Origin: Blastococcus aurantiacus
Lineage (GTDB): Bacteria; Actinomycetota; Actinomycetes; Mycobacteriales; Geodermatophilaceae
Reading direction: 5' to 3'
Length of the DNA: 64,000 bases
Assembly: GCF_900102425.1 (NCBI RefSeq)
Contig: NZ_FNBT01000010.1
Location: 1-64,000, forward strand
The notes under the pieces were generated by a model, which searched no databases, was not told the DNA's origin, and saw only the letters and a list, made by a program, of their open reading frames with translations. A program made the translations under genes and the position numbers. Numbering within the stretch: position 1 is the first letter of the stretch; every line of letters starts with the position of its first letter. Positions 50,418 to 59,548 of this stretch are shown here, piece by piece.

Positions 50418-51785
50418 TCAGCCGTAGATGCCGGGCGGCCGCTCCGCCGTCTCGAGGTACGCGCTCCGGCGCTGGAACAGGCCAGGCACCAGGGACCGCA
50501 CGCGGTCGACCAGCTCGCCCAGGTCGGCGGTCACCAGCTGCCCGTCCCGGACGACGACCCGGCCCGCGACCATGGTCAGGGCGACGTCGCTGCCCCGGAC
50601 GGCGTGAACCAGATTGTGGTGCACGTTCGCGTACGGCCCGCTGCCGAGGATCGGGGTCATCCGCGGCGTGTGCGCGCGGACGGCGATCAGGTCGGCGTCC
50701 TTGCCCGGCTCCAGCGAGCCGATCCGGTCGTCCAGGCCGAGCGCGGCCGCGCCGCCCCGGGTGGCCATGTGCAGGACGTCCCAGGAGTCCATGGCCGCGG
50801 CGTCCATGTCGCGCAGCTTGCCCAGCAGCGAGGCGACCTTCATCTCCTCGAACATGTCGAGGTTGTTGTTCTCCTTCTCGCCATCGGTGCCCAGGCCGAC
50901 GTGCACGCCGGCGGCCAGCAGCTCGCGCACCGGCGCCATGCCGCTGGCCAGCTTCATGTTGCTCACCGGGTTGTGCGAGACGCCGACCCCTCGCTGCGCC
51001 AGCAGCTCCACCTCGGCCTGGTCCAGCCACACCGCGTGTGCGATGACGGCCCGCGGGACGTCGAGCAGCCCGAGCTTCTCCAGGGCGAACATCGGGCGGG
51101 CTCCGACCCTCGCCTCGAAGTCGGCCACTTCCACCTCGGCCTCGCTGCAGTGGGTGTAGAAGCCGGTGTCGTACTCGCGGGCGAGCGCGGCCGCGCGCTG
51201 CTGGCCGGCCCGGTCGGCGTAGAAGGGGTGCTCGAGGCCGACCCAGGGGACGATGCGCCCATCCGCGGCGCCCGACCACTCGCGCAGCATCCGCTCGTTG
51301 TCGTCGAGGGTGTCGAAGTAGTCGTGGTCGGGGTGGGCGCCGACGTAGTTCACCGTGACCAGCCGGTTGCCCAGCTCCGTCGCGGCCCGGGCCGCGCCGT
51401 CCAGGTAGCGCCACATGTCGACGACGGTCGTGGTGCCCGAGAGCAGCCCTTCGGCGTAGCAGAGCCATGCCGCGGCCTCCGCCTCCTCGGGACGCAGCAC
51501 CCGGTGCATCGGGTCGATGTGCAGCCGCAGCCACTCCCACACCGGCAGGTGCTCGGCGGTGCCGCGGAGCATGCCGGAGTGGTGGTGGGCGTTGACCAGG
51601 CCGGGCATCAGCACGTGGCCGCGCAGGTCGACCCGCTCGGCGTCCGGGTGCCGGGCGAGCAGGCCCGCGGCGTCGCCCACCTCGGCGATCGTGCGCCCGT
51701 CGACCAGGACGGCGGCGTCGGGGAGGACCGACCGGGCGTCGTCCATGACGACGACGTGGTCGGCGGTGAGCAGGCGGCGGGGCAT
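50418..51785 (-). CDS. Amidohydrolase, TRZ/ATZ family N-heterocycle deaminase
   Basis: This 455-residue enzyme has NAHHHSGMLRGTAEHLPVWEWL (metal HxH), GFYTHCSEAEVEV, IAHAVWLDQ, SHNPVSNMKLASGMAP and GTDGEKENNNLDMFEEMK, the TRZ/ATZ-type amidohydrolase motifs. The closest functional groups deaminate adenosine-type nucleosides or triazines. The NNNLD after the metal Asp is as in SAH deaminases. It lies divergent from the second ABC operon and may share control with it. Confidence 0.87.
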   Translation of the reverse strand: MPRRLLTADHVVVMDDARSVLPDAAVLVDGRTIAEVGDAAGLLARHPDAERVDLRGHVLMPGLVNAHHHSGMLRGTAEHLPVWEWLRLHIDPMHRVLRPEEAEAAAWLCYAEGLLSGTTTVVDMWRYLDGAARAATELGNRLVTVNYVGAHPDHDYFDTLDDNERMLREWSGAADGRIVPWVGLEHPFYADRAGQQRAAALAREYDTGFYTHCSEAEVEVADFEARVGARPMFALEKLGLLDVPRAVIAHAVWLDQAEVELLAQRGVGVSHNPVSNMKLASGMAPVRELLAAGVHVGLGTDGEKENNNLDMFEEMKVASLLGKLRDMDAAAMDSWDVLHMATRGGAAALGLDDRIGSLEPGKDADLIAVRAHTPRMTPILGSGPYANVHHNLVHAVRGSDVALTMVAGRVVVRDGQLVTADLGELVDRVRSLVPGLFQRRSAYLETAERPPGIYG

Positions 51786-51811
51786 CGGACTCCTCGGCTC
51801 GGGAGGGGCCG

Positions 51812-51817
51812 ACCCTA
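51812..51817 (-). promoter_or_regulatory. -10 element of the amidohydrolase gene
   Basis: TAGGGT on the minus strand (ACCCTA on plus) lies about 27 bases before the ATG at 51785 and fits TANNNT. The divergent region 51786-52018 serves both this gene and the ABC operon; no gene is seen in it. Confidence 0.35.
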
Positions 51818-51887
51818 GGGCTGTGCGGCGCGCCCATCCGGAGCCCTCGCGCGGATGTCGCGCAGGTCACCGGCCGGGGAACGGCTG

Positions 51888-51893
51888 TTGACA
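51888..51893 (+). promoter_or_regulatory. Possible -35 of the second ABC operon
   Basis: TTGACA is a perfect -35 consensus in the divergent region. The expected -10 position 17 bases on reads TGACCA, which is poor, so the promoter may need an activator or the match may be chance. The ATG at 52019 is 125 bases downstream. Confidence 0.3.
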
Positions 51894-52018
51894 CGAACGC
51901 AACTTCCGGCTGACCAGTTCGTCATCGACCGCGGCGAGATTCATCCCCGTCACGAGCCCGGCACACGCCGGGAGGCCGGCTCCCGGCCTGCCCGCCGTGG
52001 CGACGGGAGGAGGACGTC

Positions 52019-53665
52019 ATGTCGCAGGTCCTGACCGCAGCCGTCCCCACGACGCCGCCGGCCGGGGCGCCGCCGGTCACCGGCCGGCCCCGCCGGCGGA
52101 CCGCCTCATTGGCCGGCCGCCTGGCGCCACTCACCGGCCCGGCCGTCGTCCTGGCCGCGTGGGAGCTCGCCTCCCGCACCGTGCTGGCCGACAGCTACGC
52201 GCTGCCGGCGCCGACCGAGATCCTCGTCCGCTTCGTGCAGGACGTGCCCTTCGCCTGGCCCAACCTGCGTCAGACGGCGTTCGAGGCCGCCATGGGCTGG
52301 CTGTGGGGCAACCTCGTCGCCGTCCTGGCCGCGGCGGTGTTCGTCCTCGTGCGGCCGGTCGAGACGATGCTGTTCCGGGTCTTCGTGGCGCTGTACTGCC
52401 TGCCGATCGTGGCGCTGGCGCCGATCCTGGGTGCGGTCCTGTCGGAGCCCAGGGCCCAGATCGTCATCTCCGCCCAGGGCGTCTTCTTCACCACCCTCAT
52501 CGCCACGATGCTGGGCCTGCGCAGCGCCTCGCAGACCAACCTCGATCTGGTCACGGTCTCCGGTGGGGGCGGCTGGCGGCAGCTGGTGATGGTGCGCGTG
52601 CACGCCGCCCTGCCGTCGCTGTTCTCGGGGCTGCGGATCGCCGCGCCGGCCGCGGTGCTCGGCGCCGTCGTCGGTGAGTACCTGGGCGCGCGGTCCGGGC
52701 TGGGCGTCGCCATGGTCTACAGCCAGCAGTCCCTCGACATCACCCGCACCTGGGCCCTCGCCCTGTACACGACCCTGCTGGCGGCCGCGTTCTACCTCCT
52801 GACGGTGCTGGCCGAGCGCCTCCTGATCCCGTGGGCCACCCACGGCACCGCCCTGCAGGCCCTCCCGGCCCCGGCGGTCCGCCGGGGCGGCCGGCTGCGG
52901 CGCACGTCGGCCACCCTGGGCTCGGCGGCGCTGAGCGTGGGACTGGTCCTTGCGCTGTGGCACGGCGCGGTCGTGCTCAGCGGGCTCAGCTCCTACTTCA
53001 TGAAGACGCCGGTCGACGTCTGGGCGCACCTGTTCACCGATGCCGACGCCGCGGCCAACCGCTCGGAGCTGTGGTCGTCCCTGCTGATCACCGTGCAGGA
53101 CACGGTGCTGGGCTACGCCGCCGGCACGCTGGCCGCCCTGGGCCTGGCCACGGCCGTGGCGGTCAGCACCGCAGCGCGGCGCGTCGTGCTGCCGTTCACC
53201 ATCGCGCTGCGCGCCGTGCCGCTGGTCGCCCTCACGCCACTGTTCGTGCTGCTCTTCGGCCGCGGCGTCGGGGTGGTGCTGTTCATCGGCGGGCTGGTGA
53301 CCTGCATCCCGACGTTGATCACCGTGGTCACCGCGATGGACCGGACGCCGACGGCGGGCCGCGACCTGGTGACCGTCAACGGCGGCAGCAGGTGGCAGGC
53401 CGTGATCCGGGTGATGCTGCCGTCAGCGCTCCCGGCCGTCTTCGCCGCCGCCCGGGTCGCTGCCCCGACCGCGCTGCTGGGCGCGCTGCTGGCCGAGTGG
53501 CTGGCCACCGGCGAGGGGCTGGGCTCGGACATGCTCCGGGCCGCCGCCGGGGCCCAGTTCGGCTTCGTGTGGTCCGGCGTCGCCGCCATCACCCTCGTGG
53601 CCTTCCTCCTCTACGCGCTGGCCACGGCCGCCGAATCCGCCTCCCTGCGGCGCCTCGGGGGCTGA
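52019..53665 (+). CDS. ABC transporter permease with two fused BPD_transp_1 domains
   Basis: This 548-residue protein contains two complete permease domains. The first (about residues 35-280) has the loop [45 protein letters not shown]. The second (about 300-545) has [47 protein letters not shown]. Together they match the two separate permeases of operon C (17237-18028 and 16389-17240) in the same order, as if those genes had fused. GGAGGAGG precedes the ATG. It should form the whole membrane part of an NMT1-type importer. Confidence 0.9.
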   Translation: MSQVLTAAVPTTPPAGAPPVTGRPRRRTASLAGRLAPLTGPAVVLAAWELASRTVLADSYALPAPTEILVRFVQDVPFAWPNLRQTAFEAAMGWLWGNLVAVLAAAVFVLVRPVETMLFRVFVALYCLPIVALAPILGAVLSEPRAQIVISAQGVFFTTLIATMLGLRSASQTNLDLVTVSGGGGWRQLVMVRVHAALPSLFSGLRIAAPAAVLGAVVGEYLGARSGLGVAMVYSQQSLDITRTWALALYTTLLAAAFYLLTVLAERLLIPWATHGTALQALPAPAVRRGGRLRRTSATLGSAALSVGLVLALWHGAVVLSGLSSYFMKTPVDVWAHLFTDADAAANRSELWSSLLITVQDTVLGYAAGTLAALGLATAVAVSTAARRVVLPFTIALRAVPLVALTPLFVLLFGRGVGVVLFIGGLVTCIPTLITVVTAMDRTPTAGRDLVTVNGGSRWQAVIRVMLPSALPAVFAAARVAAPTALLGALLAEWLATGEGLGSDMLRAAAGAQFGFVWSGVAAITLVAFLLYALATAAESASLRRLGG

Positions 53666-53716
53666 CCGGCCCGGCCCGCACCGCTTCTTCCCTGTCCCTC
53701 CCCGAAAGGAACCGCC

Positions 53717-54742
53717 ATGTCCGCACGCCCCTCCACCCCGCGCCCCGGCTCCCGCTGGCCGGCCCTCGCCGCCGGCGTCCTCGCCGTCGCCCTGGCCGCC
53801 ACGGGCTGCTCCGACGACTCGTCCGAGGGCGACGCGCCGTCGGCGGACTCGCCCCAGGAGCTGACGTACCAGCTCGGCTGGCTGCCCACCGTCGAGTGGG
53901 GCGCGCACTGGATCGCGGACAGCGACGGCCTCTACGAGGACGAGGGGATCGAGTTCGAGTGGCTCCCCGGCGGCCCGAACGTCTCGCCGGACACCGTCGT
54001 CGCCGCCGGGACGGCGACCATCGGCAACGCCAGCTCGGACGTCGTCGCGGCGGCCATCGCCGAGGGCGCGCCGCTGAAGATCATCGGGGCCGGCTTCAAG
54101 CGCAGCCCGTACAGCATCGTGAGCCTGGCGGGATCCCCGATCGAGAGCCCCGAGGACATGATCGGCAAGCGGATCGGCGTGGCCGCGGGCAACCAGACGC
54201 AGTTCGAGCTGTTCCTCGCCCTGAACGACATCGACGCGGGCGACCTCACCGTCGTGCCGACGCAGTTCGATCCGTCCCCGGTCGCCAACGGCGAGGTCGA
54301 CGGCCAGGTCGTCTACTCGATCAACGAGCCGGGCCAGCTCAACGTCCAGGGCATCGAGACCAACACGATGCTCTTCGCCGACTTCGGCTTCGACGTCCTC
54401 ACCGACGTCTACTTCGCGACCGAGGAGACCATCGAGCGGCAGCCGGAGCTGCTGGCGGCTTTCCTCCGGGCCACCCAGCAGGGCTGGGCGGAGCTCTTCG
54501 AGGACCCGCAGAAGGGCGTCGACCTGACCCTCGGCGAGTACGGCGGCGACCAGGGGCTGGACGAGGAGCAGCAACTGCTCGAGGTCGAGGCCATGAAGGA
54601 GCTGGTGCTGTCCGAGGGCAGCGACGAGACGGTCGTCATGGACGAGGAGCGGATGCAGGCCACCGTCGACACCATCGCCGAGATGGGTGTCGAGATCTCC
54701 GTCGACGACCTGTTCGACACCTCGATCCAGGACATGCTGTGA
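53717..54742 (+). CDS. ABC importer substrate-binding lipoprotein (NMT1-like)
   Basis: This 341-residue protein has a Tat/Sec-like basic N-terminus and a lipobox LAATGC (Cys31), then an NMT1 domain: [73 protein letters not shown] and [15 protein letters not shown]. It is clearly related to the binding protein at 18921. GAAAGGAACC precedes the ATG. The ligand is unknown and is probably an aromatic N-heterocycle or other organic nitrogen compound. Confidence 0.88.
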   Translation: MSARPSTPRPGSRWPALAAGVLAVALAATGCSDDSSEGDAPSADSPQELTYQLGWLPTVEWGAHWIADSDGLYEDEGIEFEWLPGGPNVSPDTVVAAGTATIGNASSDVVAAAIAEGAPLKIIGAGFKRSPYSIVSLAGSPIESPEDMIGKRIGVAAGNQTQFELFLALNDIDAGDLTVVPTQFDPSPVANGEVDGQVVYSINEPGQLNVQGIETNTMLFADFGFDVLTDVYFATEETIERQPELLAAFLRATQQGWAELFEDPQKGVDLTLGEYGGDQGLDEEQQLLEVEAMKELVLSEGSDETVVMDEERMQATVDTIAEMGVEISVDDLFDTSIQDML

Positions 54743-55536
54743 CGGCTGCCGTCGCACCACCTGCCGTCGGCATCGAGATCACCGGCCTGTCCAAGAGCTT
54801 CCGGACCGGCAGGAGCACGGTGGACGCCGTCGACTCGGTCGACCTGACCACCGGCCCCGGCAGCTTCATCTCGCTGCTCGGCCCCTCGGGCTGCGGCAAG
54901 TCGACGGTGCTGCGGATCCTGGCCGGGCTCGAGGAGCCGACGTCGGGGACCGTCTCGATCGGCGGGCGGACCCCGCACGAGCTGCAGGCCGCCCACCAGA
55001 TCGGCATCGCGTTCCAGGAGGCTGCGCTGCTCCCGTGGCGCAGCGTCGCCCGCAACATCCGCTTCCCCAGGGACGTGGCGCGGGTGCGGACGTCGAAGGA
55101 GCGGATCGACGAGCTGATCGACCTCGTCGGCTTGCGCGGCTTCGAGGACGCGCGGCCGTCGCAGCTCTCCGGCGGCATGCGGCAGCGGGCGGCCATCGCC
55201 CGGGCGCTGGTCAACGATCCCTCGGTGCTGCTGCTCGACGAGCCGTTCGGCGCCCTGGACGACATGACGCGGCAGCGGCTGAACTTCGAGCTGCAGCGGA
55301 TCTGGACCGAGACGCGGCCCACGACGCTGATGGTCACCCACGGCATCGGCGAGGCGGTACTGCTCTCCGACGTCGTGGCCGTGATGAGTGCCCGGCCTGG
55401 CCGGGTCGTCGAGGTGGTGGAGGTGGACCTGCCGCGGCCGCGGACGCTGGAGACGCTGCGCTCCGACCGCTTCCACGAGCTCCAGGACCACCTCTCCTCG
55501 CTGCTGTTCAGCGGTGTCGTCCCGGCGGCCCCGTGA
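54739..55536 (+). CDS. ABC transporter ATPase (SsuB/TauB type)
   Basis: This 265-residue ATPase has Walker [11 protein letters not shown]-loop [14 protein letters not shown], signature [15 protein letters not shown], Walker [14 protein letters not shown] and VTHGIGEA. It is very like the ATPase at 18025 but lacks that protein's repeated N-terminus. The GTG overlaps the binding-protein stop (GTGA) and its stop overlaps the aldehyde dehydrogenase GTG. Confidence 0.9.
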   Translation: MTAAVAPPAVGIEITGLSKSFRTGRSTVDAVDSVDLTTGPGSFISLLGPSGCGKSTVLRILAGLEEPTSGTVSIGGRTPHELQAAHQIGIAFQEAALLPWRSVARNIRFPRDVARVRTSKERIDELIDLVGLRGFEDARPSQLSGGMRQRAAIARALVNDPSVLLLDEPFGALDDMTRQRLNFELQRIWTETRPTTLMVTHGIGEAVLLSDVVAVMSARPGRVVEVVEVDLPRPRTLETLRSDRFHELQDHLSSLLFSGVVPAAP

Positions 55537-57047
55537 CCGTGCAGATCGGCGCGCCACCGCGGCGGGACGGGCGGACGGCGGGGTTCCTGGACGGGGTGCC
55601 CAAGCGGCTCCTGGTGCACGGGGAGTGGGTGCCGGCGGTCACGGGGGAGACCTTCGAGACCCTCGATCCGGCCACCGGGGAGGTGCTGGCCGAGGTCGCC
55701 CGCGCCCGGGCGGCCGACGCCGACGCCGCGGTGACCAGCGCGCTGAGAGCGTTCACGTCACCCGAGTGGGCCGGGATGACCCCCGCCGCCCGGGGGTCGG
55801 TGCTGTGGCGGGTGGCCGACCTGATCGAGGCGAACGCCGACGAGCTCGCCACGCTGGAGACCCTCGACCAGGGCAAGGCTTGGCGGACCTCCCGGCTGGC
55901 CGAGATCCCCGCGGCCGCCGGTCAGTTCCGCTACTACGCGGGCTGGCCCACGAAGATCCTGGGCGACACGATCCCGACCTCGCTGGCCCGCACGCCTCCG
56001 GGGAAGGAGCTGCTCGCCTACACCCGCCGCGAGCCGGTGGGCGTGGTGGCCGCGATCGTGCCGTGGAACTCGCCGCTGCTGATGGCCGCGATGAAGCTGG
56101 CCCCCGCGCTGGCGGCCGGCTGCACCGTGGTGCTGAAGCCGGCCGAGGACACCCCGCTCACCGCGCTGCGGCTGGGGGAGCTGCTGCTCGAGGCCGGCCT
56201 GCCGCCGGGCGTGGTCAACGTGCTCACCGGGTTCGGCGCGGAGGTCGGCCAGGCGCTCGTCGAGCACCCGCGGGTGGCGAAGGTGGCGTTCACCGGCTCC
56301 ACGGAGGTGGGCAAGCGGCTGGTCGCCACGGCGGCGCAGACCCTCAAGCGGCTGACCCTGGAGCTCGGCGGCAAGTCGCCGTCGATCGTGCTGCCCGACG
56401 CCGACCTCGGGGCGGCGGTCGAGGGCATCTCCCGGGGGATCTTCGACAACGGCGGCCAGGTCTGCGTGGCCAGCGCCCGGGTCTACGCCCACCGCGACGT
56501 CTGCGACGACGTCGTCGCCGGGATGGCGGCCTACGGCAGCGGGCTGCGGCTGGGGCACGGCCTGGAGCCCGGCACCGACCTCGGACCGCTGGTCAGCCGC
56601 GCCCAGGCCGACCGGGTGAGCGACTTCGTCACCGAGGGCGCGGCCGACGGCGTGGAGGTGGTCACCGGCGGCGGCCGGCACGGGGCGCTGGGCACGTTCG
56701 TGGAGCCCACCGTGCTGACCGGCGTGCGGCCGGACGCCCGCCTCATGCGCGAGGAGGTGTTCGGCCCCGTCGCGACGGTGACGCCGTTCGACGACGTGGA
56801 CGAGGTGCTCGGCTGGGCCAACGACTCCCGCTACGGCCTGGCGGCGAGCGTCTGGACCGAGCGGCTGGGCCAGGCGCACCGGCTCGCACGACGGCTCCAG
56901 GCGGGGACGGTCTGGGTCAACTGCCACTCCTTCCTGGGCCCGGAGCTGCCCAAGGGCGGCCACAAGGAGTCCGGCTGGGGCTACGAGAACGGCCCGCAGG
57001 GCCTGGAGAACTACCTGGAGACCAAGACGATCGTGGCGGTGATCTGA
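55533..57047 (+). CDS. Aldehyde dehydrogenase (NAD(P)+ dependent)
   Basis: This 504-residue enzyme has [64 protein letters not shown] (catalytic Glu) and [12 protein letters not shown] (catalytic Cys). C-terminal [23 protein letters not shown] is complete. It would oxidise an aldehyde made by the decarboxylase or GMC enzyme of the same operon to the acid. The GTG at 55533 overlaps the ATPase stop, tying metabolism to uptake. Confidence 0.9.
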   Translation: MTVQIGAPPRRDGRTAGFLDGVPKRLLVHGEWVPAVTGETFETLDPATGEVLAEVARARAADADAAVTSALRAFTSPEWAGMTPAARGSVLWRVADLIEANADELATLETLDQGKAWRTSRLAEIPAAAGQFRYYAGWPTKILGDTIPTSLARTPPGKELLAYTRREPVGVVAAIVPWNSPLLMAAMKLAPALAAGCTVVLKPAEDTPLTALRLGELLLEAGLPPGVVNVLTGFGAEVGQALVEHPRVAKVAFTGSTEVGKRLVATAAQTLKRLTLELGGKSPSIVLPDADLGAAVEGISRGIFDNGGQVCVASARVYAHRDVCDDVVAGMAAYGSGLRLGHGLEPGTDLGPLVSRAQADRVSDFVTEGAADGVEVVTGGGRHGALGTFVEPTVLTGVRPDARLMREEVFGPVATVTPFDDVDEVLGWANDSRYGLAASVWTERLGQAHRLARRLQAGTVWVNCHSFLGPELPKGGHKESGWGYENGPQGLENYLETKTIVAVI

Positions 57048-58415
57048 GTGACCAAGCCCCTCTCGCTGGGCGTGTTCGAGATGATGAACCCCAGCGTCGG
57101 CATGCCGACCTGGACCCACCCGATGGGCAAGGGCGACCACTGGGACTCCGTCGAGCACTGGGTGCAGCTGTCCCGGCTGCTGGACGGCGCCGGCGTCGAC
57201 TTCCTGTTCTTCGCCGACACCTACGGCTACCCGACGATCGACGGCCGGCTGCCCGACGCGGTGGCCGAGCACGGCATCCAGTTCCCCGCGCTGGACCCGA
57301 TGCTGCTCATCAGCGCGCTGGCCCGGGAGACGGAGTCGCTCGGCTTCGTGGTCACCTCGCCGACGACGGTGGAGCGGCCCTACGCCACGGCGCGGCGGTT
57401 CGCGAGCCTGGACCACTACACCGCCGGGCGGATCGGCTGGAACATCGTCACCGGCAGCTCCCAGTCGACGACCGACGAGCTCTTCGGCCTGCCGGACTCC
57501 GGCACGCACGACGGCCGCTACGACGCCGCGGACGAGTTCATCGACCTGTGCCTGGCGTTCTGGGAGGGCGTCTGGGAGGACGACGCCCTGGTCCGCGACG
57601 CCGCGCGCAACGTGTTCGTCGACCCGCGCAAGCTGCACCCGGTCGACCGGCAGGGGCGCTGGTTCTCGGGCGCGGGGGTCTTCGCCGTGCCGCCGTCGGT
57701 GCAGCGCAGCCCCGTGCTGTTCCAGGCCGGCACCTCCGACCGCGGCCGCGCCTTCGCCGCCCGCAACGCCGAGTGCGTGCTCATCCAGGGGCAGTCGATC
57801 GGCAAGGCCGGCGAGCACGTCTCCGACATCCGTGCGCAGGCCGTGGCGCACGGCCGGGACAAGGACGACGTCAAGGTGCTCACCGGCGCGACCGTCACGG
57901 TGGCGCCCACCCGCGAGGAGGCCCACGCCCGCCGGGCCGAGCTGGAGCGGCTGTACACGCTCGAGGACGCCGCCGTGATCTTCGCCGGCTTCACCGGCGT
58001 GGACCTGACCGGCCTGGACCCGGCCACCGAGCTGACCGCGATCCGCTCCGACCAGGGGCAGACCCTCATCGACCGGTTCGTCCGGCCGGGCGCGCCGGTG
58101 CCCACGGTGGCCGACGTCCTGGACGGCTTCCGGGTCAAGGCCAACCGCGGCTTCCAGATCACCGGCTCGCCCGAGGACGTCGCGGAGGAGATCGAGCAGA
58201 TCGCTGTCGGCACCGACGTCGACGGCCTGCTGCTGGAGCCGACCTTCGGCGGCACCGACGCCTACGCGGACGTGGTGGAGCTGGTGCTGCCGCTGCTGCG
58301 CGAGCGCGGCCTGTGGGCCGACAAGCCGGCCGGCAGCCCCCTGCGCAGCCGGCTCACCGGCGGCCCCGACGGACGGCTGGCCGCCACGCACCCCGGCGCA
58401 CGCTTCCGGCCCTGA
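57048..58415 (+). CDS. FMN-dependent monooxygenase, NtaA/SnaA/DszA family
   Basis: This 455-residue luciferase-fold enzyme has GVDFLFFADTYGYPTIDGRLPDA, LGFVVTSPTTVERPYATARRFASLDHYTAGRIGWNIVTG, QRSPVLFQAGTSDRGRAFAARNAE and ADVLDGFRVKANRGFQITGSPEDVAEEI. This large LLM subgroup includes NtaA (nitrilotriacetate), DszA (sulfone) and RutA-like enzymes that cleave C-N or C-S bonds with FMNH2 and O2. Which bond is cut here is not known. GTG start directly abuts the ALDH stop. No flavin reductase is in the operon. Confidence 0.87.
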   Translation: MTKPLSLGVFEMMNPSVGMPTWTHPMGKGDHWDSVEHWVQLSRLLDGAGVDFLFFADTYGYPTIDGRLPDAVAEHGIQFPALDPMLLISALARETESLGFVVTSPTTVERPYATARRFASLDHYTAGRIGWNIVTGSSQSTTDELFGLPDSGTHDGRYDAADEFIDLCLAFWEGVWEDDALVRDAARNVFVDPRKLHPVDRQGRWFSGAGVFAVPPSVQRSPVLFQAGTSDRGRAFAARNAECVLIQGQSIGKAGEHVSDIRAQAVAHGRDKDDVKVLTGATVTVAPTREEAHARRAELERLYTLEDAAVIFAGFTGVDLTGLDPATELTAIRSDQGQTLIDRFVRPGAPVPTVADVLDGFRVKANRGFQITGSPEDVAEEIEQIAVGTDVDGLLLEPTFGGTDAYADVVELVLPLLRERGLWADKPAGSPLRSRLTGGPDGRLAATHPGARFRP

Positions 58416-58436
58416 GCCGGCGAGGACAGGAGAGAC

Positions 58437-58937
58437 ATGCAGCAGGAAGCGGTGGACGCCGTCCTGAGCGGGCTGAAGAAGGCGGGGGTCAGCGTCGCCT
58501 GCTACCTGCCGGACTCGCTGCTCGAGGAGCTGTACCCGGCGCTGGACGCCGACCCGGACATCCGCACCATCCAGGTGACCAACGAGGGGGAGGGCGCCGC
58601 CATCTGCGGCGGGGTGTTCCTCTCGGGCAAGCGTGCGGTGCTCGTCATGGAGAACTCCGGGCTGCGGGCCTCGGTCGAGCACCTCGCGCGCATGGGCCTG
58701 GGCGCCGGCATCCCGGTCATCATGATCATGAGTCACCGCGGCGACCTCGGCGAGAACAACTGGTGGGCCGTCCCGCACGGCATCACGATGGAGCCGGTCC
58801 TCAAGGCGCTGCGGGTGCCCTACCGCATCGTGCGGTCCGCCGACGAGGTGGAGCGGGCGGTCACCGACGCCTTCACCTGGTCCTACACCGCCTACTACCA
58901 CTCGGCGGTCGTGCTCAGCGGGGAGACCGTCCGATGA
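58437..58937 (+). CDS. TPP-dependent 2-oxoacid decarboxylase, alpha (PYR) subunit, ComD-like
   Basis: This 166-residue protein corresponds to the PYR domain of TPP enzymes. It has TNEGEGAAICGGVFLSGKRA, whose Glu activates the TPP pyrimidine, and ENSGLRASVEHLARMGL. Stand-alone PYR subunits of this size occur in sulfopyruvate decarboxylase (ComD) and phosphonopyruvate decarboxylase-like enzymes. AGGAG precedes the ATG at 58437. It is coupled by a four-base overlap to the beta subunit gene. Confidence 0.82.
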   Translation: MQQEAVDAVLSGLKKAGVSVACYLPDSLLEELYPALDADPDIRTIQVTNEGEGAAICGGVFLSGKRAVLVMENSGLRASVEHLARMGLGAGIPVIMIMSHRGDLGENNWWAVPHGITMEPVLKALRVPYRIVRSADEVERAVTDAFTWSYTAYYHSAVVLSGETVR

Positions 58938-59548
58938 GCATCAGCCGGTATGCGTGCATGGAGCTGCTGGGCCGGCGGCTGACCGACGAGCTGGTCATCC
59001 TGTCCCTCGGTGGGGCGGTCGACGAGTGGTACGACGCCGCGCCGCACATGCGGGCGGCCAGCCTCTTCCAGCAGCAGCTGGGCTGCGTGAGCGCCGAGGC
59101 GTTCGGGCTGGCCGTCGGGCTGCCGCACCGCCGCGTCGTCTCCCTCGACACCGACGGCGGGCTGCTGTTCAACCTGGGCATCCTCGCCACGCTGGGCAAC
59201 GAGCGGCCGGAGAACCTCTTCGTCGTCGTCTGGGACAACGAGCAGTACCAGTCGATCGGCGGGCCGAGGACGCACACGGCGTCCGGCCGTGTCGACCTCG
59301 CGGCCATCGCCCGCGGTGCCGGCATCGACCAGGCGCACACCGTCGACACGCTGGAGGACTTCGACGCCCACTGCGCGGCCGGGCTGGCGGCCCGCGAGCC
59401 CTACCTGGTCGTGGCCAAGACCGACGGGGTCCTGCAGCCGGGGATCAGGCGGAAGCACTCCGACGGGCTGGAGGACAAGTACGTCTTCGTCCGGCACGTC
59501 GAGGAGACCGAAGGCATCACGATCATGGGCCCGAGCGAGCACAACTGA
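58934..59548 (+). CDS. TPP-dependent 2-oxoacid decarboxylase, beta (PP) subunit, ComE-like
   Basis: This 204-residue protein is the PP domain. The TPP/Mg motif reads SLDTDGGLLFNLGILATLGNERPENLFVVVWDN, and the region FQQQLGCVSAEAFGLAVGLPHRRVV is also conserved. With the alpha subunit it would form a heteromeric decarboxylase making an aldehyde from a 2-oxoacid, which the ALDH could then oxidise. The C-terminus (RRKHSDGLEDKYVFVRHVEE) extends past the minimal domain. The substrate is unknown: sulfopyruvate is one possibility, but no sulfolactate genes are seen. Confidence 0.82.
   Translation: MSISRYACMELLGRRLTDELVILSLGGAVDEWYDAAPHMRAASLFQQQLGCVSAEAFGLAVGLPHRRVVSLDTDGGLLFNLGILATLGNERPENLFVVVWDNEQYQSIGGPRTHTASGRVDLAAIARGAGIDQAHTVDTLEDFDAHCAAGLAAREPYLVVAKTDGVLQPGIRRKHSDGLEDKYVFVRHVEETEGITIMGPSEHN

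Noticed and set aside
55388-59548. A single 1386-residue protein across the ALDH, LLM and TPP genes
   Set aside because: Most of it is an alternative frame of three genuine genes; only the last 204 residues, the TPP beta subunit, are real.
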